From Dethiosulfovibrio salsuginis (lineage in GTDB: Bacteria > Synergistota > Synergistia > Synergistales > Dethiosulfovibrionaceae), in the NCBI RefSeq assembly GCF_900177735.1, contig NZ_FXBB01000001.1, positions 267,174 through 331,173 on the forward strand: 64,000 nucleotides of DNA, read 5' to 3'. Shown here one piece after another: positions 46,855 to 55,349 of the stretch. Position 1 is the stretch's first letter. Each line of letters opens with the position of its first letter. Position numbers and translations under genes: made by a program. The notes under the pieces are model-generated. The model was not told where the DNA came from and searched no databases. It saw only the letters and a list, made by a program, of their open reading frames with translations.

Positions 46855-46883
46855 ATTTTAACACATAGAGGAGATATGAGCAA
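46855..46883 (-). promoter_or_regulatory. Promoter of hpf
   Basis: Minus strand TTGCTC (46883-46878), a 17-nt spacer, TAAAAT (46860-46855), about 48 nt before the hpf start. Confidence 0.6.
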
Positions 46884-47013
46884 TATCCGCCTCCTGTACA
46901 TAGAGTATAAACTACTTCCGCAAAAAGTACGAGATAGGCAGTAGCTTTTTATCCCTTTTTTTGTTTAAATGGCCCTGGTGATCTTTACCATAAGACCTAA
47001 GGAGATGAGTTTT

Positions 47014-48204
47014 ATGATTCTTTCTGAAAGGGCACGTAGACTGGAACCTTCGGCCACCTTGGCGGTGGTAGCGAAGGCGAAGGCTATGAAGCGAGAGGGC
47101 AAGCCGGTTATATCCTTCGGAGCAGGGGAACCCGATTTTAACTCCCCAGAGTCCGCTCTGAGATACGGCAAAGAGGCTATGGACGCCGGACATACCCACT
47201 ACACCCCTGGCACCGGAATACCGGAGCTGAGGGAGGCGGTATGCAGCTACTATAAGGACCGTTTCGGCCTTGAGTACGCACCGGGAGACGTAGTAATAGG
47301 TGCAGGAGCAAAGATACTCCTCTACGAAGCTCTGAGCTGCATAGTCGATCCCGGTGACGAGGTTATCGTATTCGCACCGGCATGGGTCAGCTACGTGGAA
47401 CAGATTCGTCTCTGCGAGGGAAAAGAGGTCATTATCGACACCTCGGAGACAGGGTTTATCCCCGATCTGGATATAGTGAGAAAAGCTATAACCTCTAGAA
47501 CCAGGTGCATAATGATAAACTCCCCTAACAACCCCACCGGAGCGGTCTACGACGAAAAGACCCTTAAGGGCCTCGCCTCTTTGGCTGTGGAGCACGATAT
47601 CACCATCATCTACGACGAGATATACGAGCAGCTGGTATACGGCAAGGCGAAACACCACCAGATAGTCGCCCTGGCCCCCGAGGCTAGGGACAACGTTATA
47701 GTGGTCAACGGCGTCAGTAAAGCCTACGCTATGACAGGGTGGAGAATAGGCTACGCCATGGGCCCCTCGAAGGTCATGTCCAAAATAGGCTCTCTCCAGG
47801 GACACCTGACGTCCAACCCCTGTTCGGTGGCTCAGTACGCCGCACTAGGCGCCCTTAAAGAGGCTCACGACGATATAGTGACTATGCACGGTCACTTCTC
47901 CGCCAGAAGAGAGCTCATACTGAAGTTACTGGCCGATATGCCGCTGATAAAGTTCGTAGAGCCGGAAGGAGCTTTTTACGTCCTGATGGACGTAAGGGAA
48001 GCTCTCGGCAAAAAGCAGGGTGACGAGGTAATATCCGACGACATATCCTTCTGTCAGAGGCTTCTGGAGTCCTCCTACGTCGCCATGGTTCCTGGAAGCG
48101 CTTTCTACGCACCGGGTCACATAAGGGTGTCCTACTCCAACTCTACGGAGGATATTACCGAGGGTATGAGAAGGCTGAAGGAGTTTTTAGAGTCCCTGGC
48201 TTAG
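47014..48204 (+). CDS. Class I pyridoxal aminotransferase (aspartate aminotransferase-like)
   Basis: 397 residues from the ATG at 47014, with AAGGAG 9 nt upstream. It begins LSERARRLEPSATLAVVAKA and ISFGAGEPDFNSPE, typical of the AAT I-gamma subgroup. NSPNNPTGAVY, YDEIYEQLVY and the PLP lysine in NGVSKAYAMTGWRIGYAMGP are visible. Aspartate is the most likely substrate but others are possible. Single-gene transcript by its terminator. Confidence 0.88.
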   Translation: MILSERARRLEPSATLAVVAKAKAMKREGKPVISFGAGEPDFNSPESALRYGKEAMDAGHTHYTPGTGIPELREAVCSYYKDRFGLEYAPGDVVIGAGAKILLYEALSCIVDPGDEVIVFAPAWVSYVEQIRLCEGKEVIIDTSETGFIPDLDIVRKAITSRTRCIMINSPNNPTGAVYDEKTLKGLASLAVEHDITIIYDEIYEQLVYGKAKHHQIVALAPEARDNVIVVNGVSKAYAMTGWRIGYAMGPSKVMSKIGSLQGHLTSNPCSVAQYAALGALKEAHDDIVTMHGHFSARRELILKLLADMPLIKFVEPEGAFYVLMDVREALGKKQGDEVISDDISFCQRLLESSYVAMVPGSAFYAPGHIRVSYSNSTEDITEGMRRLKEFLESLA

Positions 48205-48213
48205 AGCAAAACC

Positions 48214-48238
48214 AGAGGGAGGGCAAAGCCCTCCCTCT
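48214..48238. terminator. Terminator between the aminotransferase and mntP
   Basis: An 11-bp stem AGAGGGAGGGC / GCCCTCCCTCT with the loop AAA, followed by TTTGAATTAG; between converging genes, so it may serve both. Confidence 0.82.
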
Positions 48239-48252
48239 TTGAATTAGCCTAG

Positions 48253-48828
48253 CTAAGACAGGAACAGATGAACCCGGAGTATGTTCAGGCCTATAAGACA
48301 GAGGACCACGCCACCTAAAAACTCCGCTTTATGGCCCACCGCTAGCCCTATTTTGCATCCCGCCATAGCGCCTATCGTCGAAAGCACTCCGGTGATAAGC
48401 CCTGCGGAGATCGCCAGGGGAATTATAGGGCTTCCTATGGCCGCCGAGGAAAAACCGACGGCCATAGCGTCTATGGAGGTAGCTACCGCGAGACCTAAAA
48501 GGACCATCGGCCTAGCGACGTTAAGTAGATCGCAGTTTTCCTCCGGCCATATGGACTGATGGATCATCTTTCCTCCGACTACAGCCAGCAGTAAGGCGGC
48601 TATCCAGTGATCCCAGGCGGATATGAAGTGGGCGATTTTATCCCCTAAAAACCAGCCTCCTATGGGCATGGCAAACTGAAACAGGCCAAAGGCCAGAGCC
48701 ATGTACAGAACCTGGGTCTTGGGCATAGAACAACGGCAGGCCCCCGCTCCCAGGGACACGGAGAAAGCGTCCATGGCAAGGGCGGAAGCGGTGGCGATGG
48801 TGGATATCATCGCTAACGGACGACCCAT
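48253..48828 (-). CDS. mntP: Manganese efflux pump MntP
   Basis: 191 residues with six hydrophobic segments. Two internal Asp motifs, ALAMDAFSVSLGAG and ATSIDAMAVGFSSAA, mark the two halves of the MntP fold. It exports excess Mn2+. Start at the ATG at 48828, or the ATG at 48810 (MISTIATASALAMDAF) as in most family members. It overlaps the secreted protein gene by 16 nt. Confidence 0.9.
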   Translation of the reverse strand: MGRPLAMISTIATASALAMDAFSVSLGAGACRCSMPKTQVLYMALAFGLFQFAMPIGGWFLGDKIAHFISAWDHWIAALLLAVVGGKMIHQSIWPEENCDLLNVARPMVLLGLAVATSIDAMAVGFSSAAIGSPIIPLAISAGLITGVLSTIGAMAGCKIGLAVGHKAEFLGGVVLCLIGLNILRVHLFLS

Positions 48829-49160
48829 CGGAGGGAGCTAGTAGACGATAGCTCTGCCTCTTTCTCCAGGTCACCGTAGGCTCGAATCGACTTTTTAGCC
48901 GGTATTCCTACGTTAAAGGTGGCCTTCCCCAGGGCGTTACCTTTGTCGTCCTCCATGTATACGGTCCCCTCCACTGGCTGAAAGACCTCTCCGTCGTTGA
49001 TCAAGGTGATGTAAAGCCTGTTCCCTTTGGCGTGGGGCTTTTCCCATCGCAGCTGAAAAAGGCCGTCTACACAACCGCTCTGGGGCATGGCACACACCGC
49101 CGTGGCAAAGAGCAGGACACATAGCACCATCGCGAACCATACAGCTATTTTTCTGGACAA
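48813..49160 (-). CDS. Small secreted protein, FxLyD-like, unknown function
   Basis: 115 residues. The first ~25 are a signal peptide (KIAVWFAMVLCVLLFATAVCA). The remainder is beta-rich (NRLYITLINDGEVFQPVEGT, VYMEDDKGNALGKATFNVG, IPAKKSIRAYGDLEKEA) and resembles an FxLyD-type extracytoplasmic domain. The start codon is a TTG at 49160 with GGGGGAG upstream. Coupled to mntP; role unknown. Confidence 0.65.
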   Translation of the reverse strand: MSRKIAVWFAMVLCVLLFATAVCAMPQSGCVDGLFQLRWEKPHAKGNRLYITLINDGEVFQPVEGTVYMEDDKGNALGKATFNVGIPAKKSIRAYGDLEKEAELSSTSSLRWVVR

Positions 49161-49315
49161 ATAAAAAACCTCCCCCTCTATTATTCAGGACAAAGTTACC
49201 ATAAGAAACACCTGAGGGAAAGCATTAAAAAAAGTGATTTTGTAACAAGCTATGTTCGTTGATATGATCGAATCAGAGGGGTGTTCTGGCATTATATTAT
49301 TTAAGTAAAGGAAAG

Positions 49316-49553
49316 CTCTAGAAACTCTAATCCTCGGAGAGATCGTTCCGACGGAGCCCATTTGAGCCCGTATACTCGACATGCCGTAGTGTAGTACGAA
49401 TGGGGCGACAGGACGTCGCCCCAAGCCGAGGGGGCACAGGACGTGCCCTCCGAGGCGGTTCGTACGAAACAGGCAGGTCGAGTATACGGTTGGGCGAAAC
49501 AGGGCGTAGGCGGAATGGTCTCTCCGAGGGGACTCGAAAGTGAGTTTCTAGAG
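49316..49553. repeat. Palindromic structured repeat, copy A
   Basis: A ~238-bp element bounded by the 12-bp inverted repeat CTCTAGAAACTC / GAGTTTCTAGAG. Inside are nested stems: CCTCGGAGAGA..TTCCG / CGGAA..TCTCTCCGAGG (17 of 19 paired; the two others are G-U on the plus strand), CCGTATACTCGAC / GTCGAGTATACGG (13 bp), and at the centre two hairpins with the same loop, GGGGCGAC-AGGAC-GTCGCCCC and GGGGGCAC-AGGAC-GTGCCCTC. An inverted copy lies at 63589-63847. It sits just upstream of the NCS2 permease, in its 5' region. The 433-nt gap 49161-49593 holds nothing else I can name. Confidence 0.93.
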
Positions 49554-49593
49554 ATACCCTAAAGTTATCTTTATTCTATTGGGAGGGATCGTC

Positions 49594-50895
49594 GTGACAA
49601 GTTGGATTGAGAACCGTTTCAAGGTGAAGGAAGCGGGAAGCGACATAAGGACGGAGGTAATGGCGGGCATTACCACCTTTATGACAATGGGTTATATTAT
49701 TTTCGTGAACCCCGATATTCTGTCTAAAACAGGTATGCCTTTTGGACCTCTTATGGTGGCCACCTGTTTGGCCAGTGCTATCGCGACCTTGATGATGGCC
49801 TTTATGGCCAATTACCCTATAGCCCTTTCCTCCGGTATGGGGTTGAACGCTTTCTTCGCTTTTTCCGTGGTTCTCGGGATGAATATCCCCTGGGAGGTCG
49901 CTCTAGCCGCCATTTTCATCGAGGGAGTCATTTTCATACTCCTCACCCTCACAAAGGTAAGGGAGGCGGTGGTAAACAGCATCCCTAAGTCGCTTAAAAT
50001 AGGGATATCGACGGGTATAGGCTTCTTCATAGCCCTGATAGGCCTTCAAGGAGCGGGGCTTATCGTAGGAAACCCAGCCACTCTAGTTTCTCTGGGAAGC
50101 TTAGGTTCCAAGCCCGCTATTTTGGCCATGGTGGGATTCGTCATAATGATGGCCCTTGAGGCCCATAAGGTTAAAGGGGCTATTCTGTGGGGTATCTTGG
50201 CAGTGACGGCGATGGCGGTACCTCTAGGCGTGGCGTCTATGCCTCAGGGAATCGTTTCTATGCCTCCTTCCATCAGCCCTATATTCATGAAGATAGATTT
50301 CTCACAGATCGCATCCGGTACTTTCTGGGTGATCGTGTTTACCTTCTTCTTCGTCGACTTTTTCGATACCGTAGGGACCTTGGTCGGGGTTACCAACAGA
50401 GCGGGACTGCTGGACGCCAACGGCAACCTTCCTAAAGCCAGAGAGGCTCTGATGGCCGACGCCGTTGGAACCACCGTCGGTGCGGTCCTCGGGACCTCCA
50501 CGGTAACCGCTTTTGTGGAGAGCGCCAGCGGAGTGGAACAGGGAGGCAGAACCGGCCTAACCGCCATGGTTACGGCGATACTGTTTATTCTCGCCATTTT
50601 CTTCAGCCCTATCGTGTCTATAGTGCCAGCCTGTGCTACCGCTCCTGCTCTGGTTATGGTCGGTATCTACATGATGATGAGCCTCAAGGATCTGGATTTC
50701 TCCAGCTTTACGGACATAGTTCCCGCCTCTGTGGCTATCTTCATGATGCCCTTCAGCTACAGCATAGCCACCGGGATAGAGTTCGGAATCCTCACTTTCG
50801 TCGCTCTGAAGTTCGCGGCCTGCCGTAAAAACGAGATAAGCCCGGTTATGTGGGGGCTTTTCGCCATCTTCGTTCTGAAGGAACTTCTCGTCTAA
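49594..50895 (+). CDS. NCS2-family purine permease (guanine/hypoxanthine, AzgA/PbuG type)
   Basis: 433 residues from the GTG at 49594 with GGGAGGG 6 nt upstream; an earlier TTG at 49579 overlaps that ribosome site. NRFKVKEAGSDIRTEVMAGI, TTFMTMGYIIFVNPDIL, SSGMGLNAFFAF, VDFFDTVGTLVGV, and the STVTAFVESASGVEQGGRTG signature are those of the AzgA/PbuG group. 12-14 membrane segments. It probably salvages guanine and hypoxanthine. Confidence 0.9.
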   Translation: MTSWIENRFKVKEAGSDIRTEVMAGITTFMTMGYIIFVNPDILSKTGMPFGPLMVATCLASAIATLMMAFMANYPIALSSGMGLNAFFAFSVVLGMNIPWEVALAAIFIEGVIFILLTLTKVREAVVNSIPKSLKIGISTGIGFFIALIGLQGAGLIVGNPATLVSLGSLGSKPAILAMVGFVIMMALEAHKVKGAILWGILAVTAMAVPLGVASMPQGIVSMPPSISPIFMKIDFSQIASGTFWVIVFTFFFVDFFDTVGTLVGVTNRAGLLDANGNLPKAREALMADAVGTTVGAVLGTSTVTAFVESASGVEQGGRTGLTAMVTAILFILAIFFSPIVSIVPACATAPALVMVGIYMMMSLKDLDFSSFTDIVPASVAIFMMPFSYSIATGIEFGILTFVALKFAACRKNEISPVMWGLFAIFVLKELLV

Positions 50896-50907
50896 CTATT
50901 GAAAAGC

Positions 50908-50935
50908 AGAGGGAGCGGCTTAAGCCGCTCCCTCT
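50908..50935. terminator. Terminator between the permease and frr
   Basis: The 28-nt perfect palindrome AGAGGGAGCGGCTT / AAGCCGCTCCCTCT, between converging genes, so it can serve both. Confidence 0.82.
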
Positions 50936-50940
50936 TAGCT

Positions 50941-51504
50941 CTAAAACTTTGTGAGGATTTCTTCCTCTTTTTCCTTCATCGCTACGTCTATTTTGTCGAT
51001 ATAGCGATCGGTGATCTTCTGGACATCGTCGAGGAAGTCCCTAAGCTGGTCCTCGCTTATCTCTCCGGCGGTCTCCTTTTTCTTGTAAAAGTCGTTACAG
51101 TCCCTGCGGAGGTTGCGGACGGCTATACGGGCCTCTTCGGAGAGCTTGTTCACCATCTTGGTGAGTTCCTTACGACGGTCTCCGGTGAGCTCCGGCAGGT
51201 TTAGCCTTATAACCTGACCATCGTTTTGAGGGGTCACCCCCAGGTCAGAGGCGAGTATACCTTTCTCCACGTCCTTCAGAGCGGTTTTATCGAATGGGGC
51301 TATCAACAGAGTTCGCCCCTCAGGTACGCTCACCGTGGCTAACTGCTTTATAGGGGTAGGAGCTCCATAGTAGTCCACCTTGATATCGCTAACTAGACCG
51401 GGATGGGCCCTTCCTGTACGGATACCCATAAATTCTTTTTTAAGAAAGTCTACCGCTTTTTCCATCTTTTCTTCCAGGTCGAACTTAGCAGTACTGTCGC
51501 TCAT
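50941..51504 (-). CDS. frr: Ribosome recycling factor
   Basis: 187 residues. It contains EKAVDFLKKEFMGIRTGRAH, PVSV-like TVSVPEGRTLLIAPFD, GVTPQNDGQVIRLNLPELTG and DQLRDFLDDVQKITDRYIDK. Splits post-termination ribosomes with EF-G. AAAGGAGG lies 8 nt before the ATG. Last gene of rpsB-tsf-pyrH-frr. Confidence 0.96.
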   Translation of the reverse strand: MSDSTAKFDLEEKMEKAVDFLKKEFMGIRTGRAHPGLVSDIKVDYYGAPTPIKQLATVSVPEGRTLLIAPFDKTALKDVEKGILASDLGVTPQNDGQVIRLNLPELTGDRRKELTKMVNKLSEEARIAVRNLRRDCNDFYKKKETAGEISEDQLRDFLDDVQKITDRYIDKIDVAMKEKEEEILTKF

Positions 51505-51523
51505 AAAATCACCCTCCTTTAGG

Positions 51524-52246
51524 TTACTCCTCCGAGACTATAGTACCAATCTTACGGCCTCTTATCAAGAAATCCGCCAGACGACCGTCCTCAAGGACGT
51601 TCATTACGACTATAGGTATCTTGTTCTCCATGCAGAGGGAGTAAGCAGCCGCGTCCATAACCTCAATTCTCTGTCTCAGGGCTTCCATGTAGGTCAACTT
51701 GGTGTAGAGAACGGCGTCGGGGTTTTTCATAGGATCTTTATCGTATATTCCGTCGACTTTAGTGGCTTTCACCAGACAGTGTGCCCCTATCTCAGCGGCT
51801 CTGAGGGCAGCGGCGGTATCGGTGGAAAAGTAGGGCGATCCTGTGCCAGCGGAGAAGATAAGAACCCTTCCCTTATCCATGTGCCTAAGGGCTCTCCGTC
51901 TTATGTAGGGTTCGGCTATCTCCTGCATCTGGATGGCAGACTGAACTCTGGTCGGTATCCCCTGTTTCTCTAGGACATCCTGAAGGGCGAGGGAGTTTAT
52001 GACCGTCCCCAGCATTCCCATATAGTCCGCCTGAGCCCTCTCTATTCCCTCGTCTACCGCCTGTTTACCTCTCAGGAAGTTTCCTCCCCCAACCACGAGA
52101 CCGACCTCTACTCCCGCTTTGGCCACTTCGGCTATCTGGGAAGAGATACCCCTTATAGCGTCAAAATCTAGCCCAAAACCCTGGTTACCTGCCAAAACCT
52201 CCCCTGATAGCTTTAGAAGGATCCTCTTGTAAGTTACTCCTGTCAT
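51524..52246 (-). CDS. pyrH: UMP kinase
   Basis: 240 residues. Phosphorylates UMP to UDP. Starts YKRILLKLSGEVLAGNQGFG; GLVVGGGNFLRGK, FSAGTGSPYFSTDTAAALRA and KATKVDGIYDKDP are family blocks. GGGAGGGG precedes the ATG. Confidence 0.96.
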   Translation of the reverse strand: MTGVTYKRILLKLSGEVLAGNQGFGLDFDAIRGISSQIAEVAKAGVEVGLVVGGGNFLRGKQAVDEGIERAQADYMGMLGTVINSLALQDVLEKQGIPTRVQSAIQMQEIAEPYIRRRALRHMDKGRVLIFSAGTGSPYFSTDTAAALRAAEIGAHCLVKATKVDGIYDKDPMKNPDAVLYTKLTYMEALRQRIEVMDAAAYSLCMENKIPIVVMNVLEDGRLADFLIRGRKIGTIVSEE

Positions 52247-52274
52247 TTAAGCCCCTCCCTTGACCATAATTTGT

Positions 52275-52316
52275 ACACAAAAAAGGGGCCAGGAATAGAA
52301 CCCCTGAGCCCCTTTT
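52275..52316 (-). terminator. Intrinsic terminator between tsf and pyrH
   Basis: Minus strand AAAAGGGGCTCAGG ... CCTGGCCCCTTTT followed by TTTGTG. It sits 15 nt after the tsf stop, so part of the transcripts may end here and lower pyrH-frr expression relative to rpsB-tsf. Confidence 0.78.
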
Positions 52317-52330
52317 ACGGGTCTTATACG

Positions 52331-52924
52331 TTACTCGCCTATGGTGAAACGGGCAAAACGACGGATAACCATGTTCTCGCCGAGTTTGGCGACAGCGTCC
52401 ATCAACAGATCACCTATCTTCTTGTCGCCGTCTTTTACCCACGGCTGCTCAAGAAGACAGATAGTCTCGTAAAACTTTCTAACCCTGCCCTCGGCAATTT
52501 TATCGAGCATGCTCTCCGGCTTGCCGTCCTGGAGGGCCTGCTGACGATAAACTTCCTTCTCCCTCTCAAGCTCGTCCGCAGGGACATCGTCAGGGGAGAC
52601 GTAAAGGGGAGCGGCAGCGGCTATGTGCATGGAGATCTCGTGTCCCAGAAGCTGGAACTCGTCGGTCTTGGCGACGAAGTCGGTCTCGCAGTCCAGTTCG
52701 AGAAGGACTCCGATCTTGCCGGTGGTGTGGATGTAGGAGAACACCCTTCCCTCTTTAGCCGCCCTATCCGCTTTTTTGGCGGCCTTGGCGAGACCTTTCT
52801 CACGAAGAAGGTCGACGGCTTTCTCCATATTGCCCTCGCACTCCACGAGAGCTTTTTTGCAGTCCATCATGCCACAACCGGTACGTTCTCTAAGATCCTT
52901 GACGTCAGAAGCGCTGATTGCCAT
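52331..52924 (-). CDS. tsf: Elongation factor Ts (short form)
   Basis: 197 residues, versus ~283 in E. coli; close to the short Thermus-type EF-Ts. Starts [20 protein letters not shown] (the TDF-like EF-Tu contact follows) and has [20 protein letters not shown]. Exchanges nucleotide on EF-Tu. GGGAGG upstream. Confidence 0.95.
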   Translation of the reverse strand: MAISASDVKDLRERTGCGMMDCKKALVECEGNMEKAVDLLREKGLAKAAKKADRAAKEGRVFSYIHTTGKIGVLLELDCETDFVAKTDEFQLLGHEISMHIAAAAPLYVSPDDVPADELEREKEVYRQQALQDGKPESMLDKIAEGRVRKFYETICLLEQPWVKDGDKKIGDLLMDAVAKLGENMVIRRFARFTIGE

Positions 52925-52962
52925 GGTAAGTTCCTCCCTTTATCAAAAAACGTCTAAAGACG

Positions 52963-53760
52963 TTACTTATCTTCGCCCTCAGCGGTATCGTCGCCGTAGG
53001 CCTCGGTGAGCTTTTCCTTTACTTCGATGATGCTGTTTCCGTCGGCATCGTCGTCGGCTCCGTCGTCAGCGCCGTCGACACCCTGACGTCCCTCTATCAC
53101 AGCACTGGCCATGAGGCCGGAGATGAGCTTAATGGCTCTGATAGCGTCGTCGTTGCCAGGGATGGGGTAGTCTATGACCTCGGGATCACAGTTAGTGTCG
53201 ACTATGGAGATCACCGGAATGCCCATCTTTCTGGCCTCTTTGACGGCGATATCCTCTCTCCTGGGATCGATAATGAAAAGAGCGTCAGGAACGGTCTTCA
53301 TGTTTTTGATCCCGAGAAGGTACTTCTCGAGCTTTTCCTTCTGTTTCTTGAGGAGGACGACCTCTTTTTTGGTGAGGTTGTCCCAGGAGCCGTCGGACTC
53401 CATACGATCGAGCTCGACCATACGGAGAACCCTTTTGCGGATGGTCTGGAAGTTGGTGAGCATACCACCGAGCCAACGCTGGTTTATGTAGTGCTGACCG
53501 CAACGGGCAGCTTCTTCTTTTATTGTGTCCTGGGCCTGCCTCTTGGTCCCTACGAAAAGAACGCTTCCGCCCTCTTTAGCGACCTCTCTGAGGAAGGAGT
53601 AGGACTTCTCAAGACCTTTTACGGTCTTCTGAAGGTCGATGATGTAGACCCCGTTTCTCTCGGTGAAGATATAGGGCTTCATCTTGGGGTTCCATCTGCG
53701 GGTCTGGTGGCCGAAGTGGACACCGCACTCCAAAAGCTGCTTCATGCTTACTACGGACAT
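52963..53760 (-). CDS. rpsB: 30S ribosomal protein S2
   Basis: 265 residues. [52 protein letters not shown] and [20 protein letters not shown] are S2 signatures. The C-terminal ~35 residues are very acidic ([13 protein letters not shown]). The ~105-nt leader before the ATG may hold autoregulatory structure, unproven. Confidence 0.97.
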   Translation of the reverse strand: MSVVSMKQLLECGVHFGHQTRRWNPKMKPYIFTERNGVYIIDLQKTVKGLEKSYSFLREVAKEGGSVLFVGTKRQAQDTIKEEAARCGQHYINQRWLGGMLTNFQTIRKRVLRMVELDRMESDGSWDNLTKKEVVLLKKQKEKLEKYLLGIKNMKTVPDALFIIDPRREDIAVKEARKMGIPVISIVDTNCDPEVIDYPIPGNDDAIRAIKLISGLMASAVIEGRQGVDGADDGADDDADGNSIIEVKEKLTEAYGDDTAEGEDK

Positions 53761-53872
53761 GGTATTTCCTCCTTGATATGTGGTTTTTTATCCTCCATCG
53801 GACGACAAACACGGAAACCGTAAGGCACCACTCCGTGCTCCATACCGATGTGCGGAATATGGACCATCGGAG

Positions 53873-53901
53873 AGTATATCATAACCGGCCTTGACCGACA
53901 A
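53873..53901 (-). promoter_or_regulatory. Promoter of rpsB operon
   Basis: Minus strand TTGTCG (53901-53896), a 17-nt spacer, TATACT (53878-53873), about 110 nt before rpsB. Confidence 0.72.
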
Positions 53902-53972
53902 GATAGTTCATATTACCATTGGAGGTCATCGGGAAAGATCGTTTCCACACAGGATCAGGGAGGGGTATTGAG

Positions 53973-54290
53973 TTGGAACCTTTGAAGGACAAAACAGGAG
54001 AAATGTCGCCGGACAGAAAAGCCATGTTGAACAGGCTTAAAAGGGTAGAGGGACAGATGAGGGGAATACAGAGGATGATCGTCGAGGAGAAAGACTGTTG
54101 CGATGTATTGCTTCAGCTTTCGGCGGCCAGAAAAGCGATGCAGAACACCTGCATTGAGATAGTTAAGAACTACATGTCCCAGTGTATGGTGTCCCAAGAA
54201 GAGGACGGAACCGTCGACGTAGACCGGCTACAGAAGCTCATAGAGGCGTTGGTGGAGATAGCTCCGATAAAGCAGGGACAGGAAGAATAG
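53973..54290 (+). CDS. CsoR/FrmR-family sensor repressor, CstR-like cysteine pattern
   Basis: About 105 residues from the TTG at 53973 (GGAGGGG 7 nt upstream); the ATG at 54003 is the alternative. The DUF156 fold shows DRKAMLNRLKRVEGQMRGIQ. Counting from that ATG the conserved cysteines are C32 (KDCCDV) and C61 (NYMSQCM), spacing 29 as in the family, but the copper-binding His four residues before C61 is Tyr57. That C-x-C without His is the pattern of persulfide sensors such as CstR rather than copper CsoR. No target operon is adjacent. Confidence 0.85.
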   Translation: MEPLKDKTGEMSPDRKAMLNRLKRVEGQMRGIQRMIVEEKDCCDVLLQLSAARKAMQNTCIEIVKNYMSQCMVSQEEDGTVDVDRLQKLIEALVEIAPIKQGQEE

Positions 54291-54297
54291 AAGAAGG

Positions 54298-54418
54298 CCC
54301 CCAACAGGGGACCCAGGGCTCCGTGGCACCCGACAGACACCGCTTACCGCTGCTTCCTTCCGGACCTGACGGGGTTCACGGGCTCTCGCCGCACGGGACT
54401 GGGCCCCCTGTTGGAGGC
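54298..54418 (-). ncRNA. ffs: Signal recognition particle RNA, small bacterial (4.5S)
   Basis: The minus strand has the SRP core GTCCGGAAGGAAGCAGC (54363-54347) with the GGAA/GGAAGCAG bulge sequence, and the ends CCAACAGGGGGCC / GGGTCCCCTGTTGG pair to a long rod. About 120 nt. Exact ends are approximate. Confidence 0.93.
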
Positions 54419-54434
54419 CTTCCGACACCGAGGG

Positions 54435-54463
54435 ATTATACCAGACCTGGCCTGGTTATACAA
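54435..54463 (-). promoter_or_regulatory. Promoter of the SRP RNA
   Basis: Minus strand TATAAT at 54440-54435 and TTGTAT at 54463-54458 with a 17-nt spacer, placed to start transcription just before the RNA. The -35 box overlaps the stop region of the upstream membrane protein gene. Confidence 0.65.
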
Positions 54464-55349
54464 CCTCGCAAAAAAAGGCGGCTATAAAGACCCAAAGGAC
54501 CATCAGAGGAACCAGTGTCCCTATATGCCAGAGCATCAGAGATACCAGGATCCTTCCGGGAAATACGCCAGCCCAAAAGGCCAGGTTTTGCCTTATAACC
54601 CTGGAGAATGTCCCCAGCAGGTTGCCCAGCAGAAGGGCGAAAACGGCGTCACCGACGGAGAGGGCCCCCGCCGAAAGTCCCGCTCCAGCGGCGGCTAGAG
54701 CGGCGGTGTTGTGGGCGATCCCCGCAAGAGCGACGGAGAGGAGCACCGGAGGGACGGAGCTTCCAAGACGATAAAAGTAGGGCTCTATTATCGGCATAAC
54801 CCAGTAAACCAGGGCAAAGGCTCCCCATCCCCAGGGGAGCGTCTTTTTTATCATCGGCCATAACGGAGGAACGGGCTTCTCCTTTTCCCACTGGACGGCA
54901 CAGGAGGAAAAGGATTTTCTAGCTCTGACTAGGAGATGCAGAAAGAAGGCGAAGCGGACGACGCTCCTCAGCAGAAGGGATAGGGCGTACAGTGCCCCGG
55001 CGGTCCCAGCCAGTCCAACGGAGGCTCCGAATGTTCCCACCCAACGGTGGAGATAGCCGGGAAAAGAGAGCAATAATGTGCCGAAGACGGTCTCATCCCG
55101 GTCTAGGTCCCCTTTTTCGTAGGCCGAGGCGATCATCCCTGTAGCGACTCGGGAAGTCCCAAGGCTGAGGGCCAGGGCGACCACCAGATCGGGGTGGAGC
55201 CCACAGCGACAGACTAAGGGCCCTATTTTGCCTAAGGCCCTCTGAGGCACTCGGAGTTTGACAATAACCCATCCCACGAAAACCCCGGTTAAGACGCTGA
55301 CTGTGAGTCTGGCTTCCCCTGCTACAAATCCGTAGAACGAGACGGTCAT
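54456..55349 (-). CDS. Polytopic membrane protein, Gate/nucleoside-recognition-like
   Basis: 297 residues with about seven hydrophobic segments. LALSLGTSRVATGMIASAYE, GTLLLSFPGYLHRW and ALAGIAHNTAALAAAGAGLS recall the nucleoside recognition/Gate family. It overlaps btuF by 4 nt, so it is co-transcribed with the corrinoid transporter and may help that uptake or cobalt handling; function not shown. Confidence 0.6.
   Translation of the reverse strand: MTVSFYGFVAGEARLTVSVLTGVFVGWVIVKLRVPQRALGKIGPLVCRCGLHPDLVVALALSLGTSRVATGMIASAYEKGDLDRDETVFGTLLLSFPGYLHRWVGTFGASVGLAGTAGALYALSLLLRSVVRFAFFLHLLVRARKSFSSCAVQWEKEKPVPPLWPMIKKTLPWGWGAFALVYWVMPIIEPYFYRLGSSVPPVLLSVALAGIAHNTAALAAAGAGLSAGALSVGDAVFALLLGNLLGTFSRVIRQNLAFWAGVFPGRILVSLMLWHIGTLVPLMVLWVFIAAFFCEVV

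Noticed and set aside
46912..47805. 297-aa minus-strand ORF opposite the aminotransferase
   Set aside because: Shadow of the clear class I aminotransferase on the plus strand.
49185..49424. Minus-strand 79-aa ORF partly in repeat A, and a similar plus-strand ORF at 63548-63895 in repeat B sharing GMSSIRAQMGSVGTISPRIR
   Set aside because: Both similarities come from the palindromic repeats themselves; no ribosome site and no independent protein-like signal. A tiny transposon-encoded peptide is not excluded but not supported.
49402..49450. Possible CRISPR-like repeats (two similar hairpins with the AGGAC loop)
   Set aside because: Only two units, no spacers, and both are part of the larger palindrome.
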